Origin: Fallopia convolvulus
Lineage: Eukaryota > Streptophyta > Magnoliopsida > Caryophyllales > Polygonaceae
Direction of reading: 5' to 3'
Assembly: GCA_964016875.1 (NCBI GenBank)
Contig: OZ024735.1
Coordinates: forward strand, 6,185,338 to 6,249,337
DNA: 64,000 bases
Shown: positions 56,705 through 64,000 of the stretch, piece by piece
Layout: every line of letters starts with the position of its first letter
Numbering within the stretch: position 1 is the first letter of the stretch
Made by a program: the position numbers and the translations under genes
The notes under the pieces: model-generated
The model's input: the letters and a program-made list of their open reading frames with translations, nothing else
Told to the model about the DNA's origin: nothing
The model's database searches: none

Positions 56705-58313
56705 GGTTTTGGTTCAAGTGAGACCCACCCTTGTGGTGAGAACTTTGGCTTAAAGTGAGGACTAATCTCAACCATTAGATTTACATCATCACTATATAAT
56801 GGATGGTCAAGAATTTTTTATTTTTTTTATTTTTTTTTATTTTTTTATTTTTTTATTTTTTTATTTTTTTATTTTTTAATTTTTTTAATTTTTTAATTTT
56901 TAATTTTTAATTTTTTTTTCGAATTTTTTTCATATTTTTTATATTATATTCTTTGTTAAAAAAAGCTTTAAAAATATTAAATATGACAGTTCAATTTTTA
57001 TATACTACGAGTTCATTTTTATATACTAGAAGTTCATTTTTTTTATGTTAGGAGTTCAATTTTTCAATATTGTATGACTTCAATTTTTATATTCTACGAG
57101 TTCATTTTTTATTTATGATAAGTTCAATTTTTATGTGCTTTGAGTTCATTTCTAAAATAATTCGATTTTTGCAAAACTAAAAAAATAGCAAAAATAAAAA
57201 TAAAAAAATAAAAAAAAATGAAAAATAAAAAAAATTGAAAAAAAGCTTTAAAAACGATAAATATGGCAGTTCAATTTTTGTATACTATGAGTTCATTTTT
57301 ATACACTAGAAGTTCAACTTTTTATGTTAGGTGTTCAATTTTCAATATTGTGTGAGTTCAATTTTTATATTCTACGAGTTCATTTTTTATCTATGATAAG
57401 TTCAATTTTTATGTGCTTTGAGTTCATTTTTAAAATAATTCGATTTTCACAAAACTAAAAAAATAGCAAAAAAAAATAAAAAATAAAAAAAATAAAAAAA
57501 AATAAAAAAATTGAATTTTTTTGAAAAAAGGCTTTAAAAATGTTAAATATGACAATTCAATTTTTATATACTACGAGTTCATTTTTATACAGTAGAAGTT
57601 CAATTTTTTTATGTTAGGAGTTCAATTTTCAATATTGTATGAGTTCAATTTTATATTCTATGAGTTCATTTTTTATCTATGATAAGTTCAATTTTTATGT
57701 GCTTTGAGTTCATTTTTAAAATAATTCGATTTTCGCAAAACTAAAAAAATAGAAAAATAAAAAATAAAATAAAAAATAAAATAAAATAATAAATAAAAAA
57801 ATAAATTTTTTGAAAAAAGGGTTTAAAAACGTTAAATATGACAGTTCAATTTTTATATACTACGAGTTCATTTTTATACACTAGAAGTTCAATTTTCTTA
57901 TATTAGGAGTTCAATTTTCAATATTGTATTGAGTTCAATTTTTATATTCTACGAGTTCATTTTTTATCTATGATAAGTTGAATTTTTATGTGCTTTGAGT
58001 TCATTTTTAAAATAATTCGATTTTCGCAAAACTAAAAAAATAGCAAAAAAAATTCAAAAATTCAAAAATTCAAAAATTCAAAAATTTAAAAATTCAAAAT
58101 TCAAAATTAACAAATTAAAAAATTAAAAAAATTTAAAAAAATTTAAAAAAATTTGAAAAAATTTGAAAAAATTTAAAAAAATAAAAAATAAAAATTTTTG
58201 AAAAAATCTTGACCATTGAATACATAATAGAGGGGTAAATCCAATGGTTAAGATTAGTCCTCATTTTAAGCCTTGGATGTACCACTAGGGTGGTCCTCAC
58301 TTGAACCATGCCC
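56705..58313. mobile_element. MULE-like element with long inverted repeats and tandem interior
   Basis: The left arm reads GGTTTTGGTTCAAGTGAGAC with CACCCTTGTGGT and TTAAAGTGAGGACTAATCT. The right arm on the minus strand reads GGGCATGGTTCAAGTGAGGA with CACCCTAGTGGT and TTAAAATGAGGACTAATCT. Arms of about 115 bp are closely matched. TATGTATATA flanks both sides (56695-56704, 58314-58323), fitting a 9-10-bp duplication, although the flank is a TA repeat. The interior is four tandem units and poly-A/T. No transposase. Confidence 0.75.
56962..58045 (+). repeat. Tandem repeat of about 285 bp, four copies
   Basis: Copies start near 56962, 57242, 57526 and 57816 with GCTTTAAAAAYGTTAAATATG and the words TACGAGTTCATTTTTATA and GTGCTTTGAGTTCATTT. 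Each ends AAAATAATTCGATTTTCGCA plus an A-rich spacer of varying length. Each unit has an inner period of about 27 bp with GAGTTCAATTTTTATAT. Confidence 0.9.
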
Positions 58314-58314
58314 T

Positions 58315-58372
58315 ATGTATATATATATATGTATATATATATACCTTTTGTATATATATATATACCTTTTGT
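58315..58372. repeat. (TA)n microsatellite
   Basis: TATGTATATATATATATG and TATACCTTTTGTATATATA at the right flank of the MULE-like element. Confidence 0.85.
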
Positions 58373-58373
58373 A

Positions 58374-58925
58374 CATGAAAATAGAGGCTAGCCAATGTAT
58401 ATATGGAGCTAATCAATTTCGCAAACTGAAACGTCATATAATTGTTAGCCATTTACACAAGCGGGCTTCTATGGGCTGGCCCATATCTCAATATTTGACG
58501 TTGTTTCAAGGCAATTGCATACATGTGTACATAAATGCAAGATTACATGCAAGGTTTATGGGTCCCATTGAAACTTGGGCCATGAGACTAATTAAGAAAA
58601 TAGTCTCGGCTGAACTACGAAGATTTGATCCCATTAAGGGTGTGTAGAAAGTTCGACATATAGCACAAATGCTCGTCGAGTTCAATCACAACCATAAACC
58701 GAAAAAATCAAACCCTAGTCTTAGTGGGAAATTTAGACAATCCTTCCTAGAAGGTGAGTTTAGGCTCGTTTCTTTGATGCATGAAAATCCAACCAAAAAT
58801 TAAAACCTCTGAACTACGTAAGGTTTGATTCTCTTTAAAAAGATACGTAGGCAACCCGATATAACTCGGGTGCAGATCAAATCAAGAATTAAATTCAAAA
58901 GTCTCCAACGTGTCTATATTATTAG
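58374..58925 (+). other. Gypsy-related non-coding or decayed stretch
   Basis: The phrase TGAACTACGWARGRTTTGAT occurs twice (about 58612 and 58811), the second followed by ATACGTAGGCAACCCGATAT. I have no firm family for it. It precedes the pol tail. Confidence 0.35.
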
Positions 58926-59742
58926 TAGAGTTGTAAAGATGTACACGACTGCAATTAGAATGGTGGAACATGCAATATGTCCGCCAAGCTAACAGGGGAC
59001 ACAAGGAAGTCATCTTTGAGTCGGGCGACCTCATTTGGGTGCATTTTAGGAAGGAGCGTTTTCCACTCCTTCAGAATTCTAACCTGAACCCTCGAGGTGA
59101 TGAACCATTTTTGGTATTGGAGAGGATTAACGACAATGCTTATCGGGTTGAGTTGCCACCAAGATACGGTGTGCACGATGTATTTAACATTACCGACAAT
59201 TCTCCCTTTTTCCTTAACGATAATAATGAGATACAGGAGCAAGTTTCGTGGATGAACCCTTTCAAGGGAGGGAGGATGATGTGACCATGCACATCAAGGC
59301 TAAGTCACAAACCATCCCGAAGTGACAATAAAGCAAGCCGTTGACACCCTCTCCGAAAGGCGCGCCCACACCTCAACTCTGGACGAGGCCACCGCTGAAT
59401 CTTCACACTTTTCCCCGATCCATATTTTGGGTGGAGACTTGGTGGACCCTATGAGAAAAGATGGCCTCAGAAGTGACACTCAAAATGCTACAAGATAAGA
59501 CGAATGTCAGCCACCCATTGACGGCGTCGATGCCACCGCCACGACCAAGCAAGCACTAGGCACTTGACCTCATTTGGGTCGGATCACTTAAGAACAAGCT
59601 CGTGCTTTACAAGAGGAGCTAAAAATTGGGCTTATGACCCAAGGAGTTCCAGGCAAGGACAATAGTGGCCTAATGTGGTTGTTGGTGGTCACCAAGCGTG
59701 CCAATGCCGGGCTGAAGGCCTACACCAGCCCTAGTCTAACCT
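58926..59742 (+). pseudogene. Gypsy polyprotein C-terminus (integrase C-terminal domain and tail)
   Basis: The open part (58970-59284) reads 'MQYVRQANRGHKEVIFESGD', 'LIWVHFRKERFP', 'LERINDNAYRVELPPRYGVH' and 'NPFKGGRMM'. This is the integrase C-terminal segment of plant gypsy elements (KYAxxANKGR..xxFEPGDLVWVHxRKERFP in the family). After a stop, a further frame near 59580-59742 gives 'EQARALQEELKIGLMTQGVP' and 'DNSGLMWLL', the polyprotein tail. Upstream core domains are absent. Confidence 0.85.
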
Positions 59743-59870
59743 AAACTTTATGGCACATCTTAAATGCGAATTTTTCCTTGAATGTAAGGCTTCTAATTCA
59801 GATATTAATTTTGGACTTAAAAGGTTCCAAGAAGGTCAATTGTTGGTTGAGTTTTCACCTTAAAAGGAGG

Positions 59871-60545
59871 AGTGTTCTCCTTGTTTTAGCATGTCTAAAT
59901 CAAACTAAGAGTCTTCTTGTCTTATTTTTTTAATGCCATGTTAAAAATTCAATCACACATCTCAATTATGTTCCAAATCAGATTCGTGAGTCACATCAAA
60001 TCTCTTTTGAAGATCCAATCCTGAAGTGTGTTACATCTTTAAGATTGTTTCTTAGTTTGTAATTCTGAGGTGCGTTATATCCAAGCAAGTGGATCCATAT
60101 CCCTTCTATCATACATCTACATTCAGATCACCCTCTTCCTATCATTAGCTTTTCCATCATGGCTCAGCTAAGGTGCCACCAATCCTCCCTCTTGGTGCAA
60201 GAAACAAGCCACGATCTACCTTGGTGCAAGATTCTTTCTTAGTACTTGTGAGGTGTGTTATATCAAAGCAAGTGCATCCATATACCTTATATCACACGTC
60301 TACATTCAGATCACCATGTTCCTATCATCAACTCTCCATCAAGGCTCAGCAAAGGCGCCACCAATCCTCCCTCTTGGCGCAAGAAACAAGCCACGGATAA
60401 AGAGAGAAGAAAACTCAAGAGAGAAGCCTAGTGGATCGGATAAAGCCTTCGGCCTATTAGACGACATGTAAATTGATTGGATAGAAGATTCTTGTGAAGA
60501 TAAAAGGAAACGAGAAGATCATGACCTAATATTTCTTATGATCAT
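59871..60545 (+). repeat. 3' LTR-like sequence of the gypsy element
   Basis: It starts TGTTCTCCTTGTTTTAGC just after a purine-rich AAAAGGAGGAG, so it is the 3' LTR. The right end coincides with the start of plastid DNA at about 60548. No second LTR is in the window. Confidence 0.6.
60062..60415 (+). repeat. Tandem duplication of about 185 bp inside the LTR
   Basis: GAGGTGYGTTATATCMAAGC, ATCTACATTCAGATCACC and GCCACCAATCCTCCCTCTTG occur once in each half (about 60068 and 60250). The halves differ at many positions, so the duplication is old. Confidence 0.85.
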
Positions 60546-60547
60546 GA

Positions 60548-61118
60548 AAGTTTCGTAGACTCGAACCCATAGCTGATGATAGAACTAGATTGGATATTTT
60601 CTGTTTCCTACTCACACGAGCCCATATCCTTGCTTTTCTTTCAATCTCTAATTCTGATCTTCCTCCCCAATCTGATATTATGGTGCTGGTATAGACCGAA
60701 ATTCCGTTATGGTCCAATTCTGACCGATAATAAATACCAGGGCTTTGCAGTATTTGATTGATCACAATTCTGTATATTCCGTTTACTATAAAAGTTCCCA
60801 GGGAATTCATTAGAGGAATGTTTCCAATAAAAATTGTTTGCTCGTGCATATCCCTACTGGTTTTCCAAATTAACCCCGCGGATACATATAATTCAGAAGA
60901 ATATGTAATTGATTCATACACAACATCTCTTTCTTTTAGCAACGGTTCCACCAATTGATATGTTTCCACAAATAATTGAAATTCAATTTCTTGATCTGTA
61001 TCTTCAATCTGGGAACCTTATAAAGTTCTTCTGTCAAGCCTCGATCAATAAACCTACAAAACCCTTCAAATTGTATTTGATTAAGCCCAGGTATTGTCGA
61101 CATTCCCTCATTTCCCTC
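60548..61118 (-). pseudogene. rpoB: Plastid rpoB 5' fragment
   Basis: 'EGMSTIPGLNQIQFEGFCRF' starts the protein on the minus strand near 61108. A frameshift follows around 60980. The main frame continues 'TYQLVEPLLKERDVVYESIT', 'SAGLIWKTSRDMHEQTIFIG' and 'SPGIYYRSELDHNGISVYTS', to about residue 190. The functional gene is more than 1000 codons, so only the first fifth is here. Substitutions such as GFNQ to GLNQ and the frameshift fit neutral decay after transfer to the nucleus. Confidence 0.9.
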
Positions 61119-61850
61119 CCGGAATATTTGAAATGAATTTCCCATTTATAGAAAAATTCCATTACATTATTAGCGCATTCTTCATCGAATCATATAGATC
61201 GACCCAACGCCGATGGAATTTATATTCTGTTTACTGAATCACATAAAATTTTACCCAATTCCATACTAGATATGTCCATATATGGACATGATAAAATACG
61301 TATGAATGGGGGGAATAGAGAGAATTTTCTACTCAAGTAAAATTTCGGAATTGAATTTGTAAGAGAAGAGATGAAAGGAATTGATAAAAAAAATTCTTGG
61401 AACCAAAATTCTGCTGCTTAGATTTATGGGCTTTACTATATATTATATCAGAATCCGAACAAAAAGGGTTCAATTACTACTATTATAATGATATATAATG
61501 TATATAATTATAATGATATATAATGATATTACATATTCTGGATACCGGAAAAATAAATGGATTCGCGGTTTGATCTGTTCCCCGAGATAAATATAGAATA
61601 ATCAGAAACAGTACAACTTTTCTTTTTTGTTACTTAACCCCCTTTGGAATTTCGTTGTAAAAAAATTGCCTAGAAAAGAAAGAGAAACTTTGACCGATTC
61701 TTTTATTATATTATTACTTTACTAGCATTCGTAAAATACACTTGGGAAGCGGGTTGTATTTCATTGTGTTTATTAAACGTGTGTAGCTATCTTCTATATA
61801 TCCCTCCGTCTCCCCTTTTATTCTTTTATTGCAGTTCTATTCGGGGCAGC
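60548..61850 (-). other. Nuclear plastid DNA insert: rpoB 5' part and its upstream spacer
   Basis: The minus strand encodes the N-terminal part of plastid RNA polymerase beta. Beyond it (61146-61850) lies AT-rich sequence with the appearance of the plastid rpoB-trnC spacer. Its nuclear location follows from the flanking LTR and from the unrelated 16S piece joined on the right. The left border is where rpoB similarity stops ('SSAMGSSLR'). Confidence 0.85.
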
Positions 61851-61853
61851 GCG

Positions 61854-62025
61854 GGCCCGGGAACGAATTCACCGTCGTATGGCTGACCGGCGATTACTAG
61901 CGATTCCGGCTTCATCCAGGCGAGTTGCAGCCTGCAATCCGAACTGAGGACGGGTTTTTGGGGTTAGCTCACCCTCGCGGGATCGCGACCCTTTGTCCCG
62001 ACCATTGTAGCACGTGTGTCGCCCA
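61854..62025 (-). pseudogene. rrn16: Plastid 16S rRNA fragment
   Basis: On the minus strand the sequence contains GGGACAAAGGGTCGCGATCC, GTCCTCAGTTCGGATTGCAG and TCGCTAGTAATCGCCGGTCA, and ends near GAATTCGTTCCCGGGCC. This is the 3' part of bacterial-type 16S rRNA (roughly E. coli positions 1220-1400) in its plastid form. Only 172 bp are present, and both borders are abrupt. It is joined directly to the rpoB-side plastid DNA although the two are far apart in plastid genomes. Confidence 0.9.
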
Positions 62026-62560
62026 AGCAACCACCAAAGATAATATCCATAATAAGAAAACATAGGTCATTAGGGTTTCTCAAATGTTTTATTATTTATA
62101 GCTCATGTTTTTGTAACCAAGAGACTCAAGTCTTCCGATCTAAGACATCAACTTAAAGCATTCGAAATCTCTCATAAAGTCCATTACACAAAAAGCTCTT
62201 AAATTATGATTCTCGATTATGCTCCTCTTTAAATAACGTTAGAGTGAATCCATCACTTTTCGTCCAAAATAAGTACTCCATCCGTTTCATAAAACATGTC
62301 TTTTTAACTCAATGCACAAATATTAAGGAATGAATTTTTTACCAAGATTACCCCTGGTCCGGATCCCGTAGTCGATATTTTATCGATCCAACCATGTCCC
62401 ATTTTTTTAATGGGCCACGTGCTATTTGAATTACCCAGAAGTTTTTTTTATTTTAGTCAATAATCTATTTGACTGTAAAAGTAAATAATAGCGAGCAATC
62501 CCCCTTTAATGACTTTCCGATTCCCATACCCTAAAAATTTTGCTTGTGTCGTTGGTTGGT
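62026..62560. other. Short intergenic stretch with one MITE-like end
   Basis: AGTACTCCATCCGTTTCATA at 62272-62291 looks like the end of a Stowaway-type MITE (CTCCCTCCGT). The opposite end was not found. The rest may hold the 5' region of the FAR1-like gene. Confidence 0.4.
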
Positions 62561-62564
62561 AACC

Positions 62565-62744
62565 ATGGATGAAATTGGAATGCAACAAAGTGTGTCTACC
62601 GTGAATGAGTTCGAGATGCAGCGAAATTCACCAATTTCCCCCAAAAGTAGAGCTCTTGTACAAGCGAGTTTTTTTCCTACTCGATACTTCTTGAAATTCG
62701 AGAACTTATATATTTGTCTTTGTTTTTTGGTGGAATATATGTAA
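62565..62744 (+). CDS. Possible first exon of the FAR1-like gene
   Basis: ATG at 62565 in a good context (AACCATGG) opens 'MDEIGMQQSVSTVNEFEMQR'. The frame ends by stop at 62744, so if it is a first exon it must splice out before that. A donor in the right phase to join 62962 was not settled. Acidic, Gln-rich N-termini before the zinc domain are usual in FRS proteins. It could also be a separate short ORF. Confidence 0.4.
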   Translation: MDEIGMQQSVSTVNEFEMQRNSPISPKSRALVQASFFPTRYFLKFENLYICLCFLVEYM

Positions 62745-62961
62745 CATTCCACTTGAATGTCCTACTTTAATATTCAATTGGAAGTTCATGATTAATGTAA
62801 TTAGTGGAATGTGTCTCGTTAGTTAAAGATCAGACTACTGAAAAAAGTAGAAATGTATTTTGCTTGAATATAACCTACGTTCAGGACTGTTGAAAACAAA
62901 TTTGATCATTGTTTCATTGTATTCTGTTTGATTATATCTTAACACATACAAGTTTTCTTAG

Positions 62962-64000
62962 GAAGCTATTGTGAAAGAAACACAACTCCGACGTCGATTG
63001 GAATTTGAAAAAGGTGATGAACATAATGATTCCATCATGGATGATGAAAGCCAAAACTGCATCCATAGCAAGATATCTAAGGAAATGGTACCCAAGCTTG
63101 GCATGGAGTTTGAAACTAAAAATGAGGCTTATGAATTTTACAATGCTTATGCTTTGGAAGTGGGTTTTTGCATTCGCAGAAGCAAGTCACATAGTCACGA
63201 TGGGAAAATTTTAGATAGAAATTTTGTGTGTTTGTGTGAGGGTAAAAGAGGTCGAGATAAGCGAGACAATGTCTACAAATCTCACCGATCTGAGACAAGA
63301 TTTGGATGTTTAGCTATGCTAAAAATTAGTTTTCGTCAAACATGCAAGTATCGTGTTGTCAAGTTTGTTTTCGAGCATGCACACAACTTGGCAAGTCCAA
63401 GTAAGGCTCATCTATTCAGATCACATCGAAAGATTTCAAATTCTCAAAAATCAAAAGTTGATATGGCTAGTTTGCAAATGAAATCAGGTGATACGGGTGG
63501 TGTTTTGGAGCACTTGCAAAGAATGCAAATGGAAGACCCTAGCTTCTTTTATGCTATTCAAGTTGACCAAGATGATTTGATCACAAATATTTTCTGGGTT
63601 GATGCAAAAATGATGGTGGGCTATGATTATTTTGGAGATGTGGTTTGCTTTGATACTACGTATCGAAAGTATAAGGATGGTCGACCAATTGCCTTATTTG
63701 CCGGTGTAAATCATCATAAGCAAACCATTATTTTTGGTTCAGCTTTGTTATATGATGAAACAATATATTCATTTATATGGTTGTTTGACACATTTGTAAG
63801 GGGTATGGGTGGTAAACTACCAAAAACAATGCTTATTGATCAAGATGTTGCTATGTCGAAAGTACTTGCTTCTCAATGGCCTCAGACCTATCATCAACTA
63901 TGCATATGGCACATCTTTCAAAATGCAGCCACTCATTTGAGTAAAGTGTTTGAAAAGTTCAAAGTTTTTTCAACAGATTTTAGTAATTGTGTTTATAACC
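62962..64000 (+). CDS. FAR1-related (FRS) / MULE transposase-type protein, 3' end beyond the window
   Basis: The frame is open from the acceptor TTTTCTTAG (62961) to the right edge, 346 codons without a stop. Residues 45-150 form the FAR1 DNA-binding domain of the C-C-H-H zinc-finger type: 'EAYEFYNAYALEVGFCIR', 'VCLCEGKRG', 'RFGCLAMLK' and 'VFEHAHNL'. From residue 190 comes the MULE transposase fold: 'DVVCFDTTYRKYK' (first catalytic Asp), 'MLIDQD' (second Asp) and 'LCIWHIFQNA' (conserved C..H). FRS proteins are transcription factors domesticated from Mutator-like transposases. The same domain order also occurs in mobile MULEs such as Jittery, so context beyond 64000 decides. No defects are seen. 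Confidence 0.9.

Noticed and set aside
60526..61145. A functional nuclear or plastid rpoB gene
   Set aside because: Only the first fifth of the gene is present, with a frameshift, next to an LTR and a misplaced 16S piece.
61854..62025. Bacterial contamination (16S rRNA)
   Set aside because: The sequence has plastid-type 16S and is continuous with plastid rpoB-side DNA and plant repeats.
1..64000. tRNA genes
   Set aside because: No cloverleaf candidate with A and B boxes was recognised by eye; only tRNA primer sites of LTR elements were seen. A tRNAscan run would decide.

Overview
This is a plant nuclear window, very probably angiosperm. It combines plastid-derived nuclear DNA, L1-type LINEs, Ty3/gypsy elements including Tat-like ones, Cassandra-type 5S LTR sequence, CACTA, hAT, MULE and Helitron-like DNA transposons, and plant-type spliced gene fragments. 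I cannot name the species. Almost the whole window is nested transposable-element DNA. The only gene that looks alive is a FAR1/FRS- or MULE-type gene that runs off the right edge.

Layout. 1-0.75 kb: tail of a minus-strand gypsy element. 0.84-1.05 kb: Cassandra-like LTR with primer site, inserted in a decayed minus-strand LINE (LINE A, to about 4.3 kb). 4.35-21.5 kb: a second minus-strand LINE (LINE B), split by a 12.8-kb minus-strand Tat-like gypsy element (5263-18092). That Tat element keeps pieces of gag, protease and reverse transcriptase. It also carries an antisense ORF with its own promoter-like region, two LTR-like insertions, and a CACTA-type element inside its 5' LTR. The CACTA element holds two exon pieces of a mitochondrial-type ATP synthase beta gene. 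21.5-28 kb: unassigned DNA, an LTR promoter, and an Athila-like 3' end with LTR. 28-33 kb: a non-autonomous LTR element with a 22-25-bp minisatellite and a 5-bp target duplication. 33.4-37.5 kb: a GATGACA-rich CACTA-like element carrying a hAT-like element with an exact 8-bp duplication. 37.6-48.8 kb: an 11.2-kb gypsy element with paired 2.85-kb LTRs and a decayed integrase. It sits in an intron of a captured lysyl-tRNA synthetase fragment. 48.9-52.5 kb: that fragment, then a cysteine-rich receptor-kinase (CRK) fragment split by a young LINE (16-bp duplication), ending in a Helitron-like 3' terminus. 52.5-58.3 kb: inverted-repeat (MULE-like) elements with internal tandem repeats. 58.6-60.5 kb: gypsy pol tail and LTR. 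60.5-62.0 kb: composite plastid insertion (rpoB plus 16S rRNA). 62.5-64 kb: FAR1/MULE gene.

How the parts relate: there is no pathway or operon here. The story is the order of insertions (element into element) and repeated capture of host gene exons with their introns by DNA transposons. All element and family names come from motif recognition by eye. No database search was possible.
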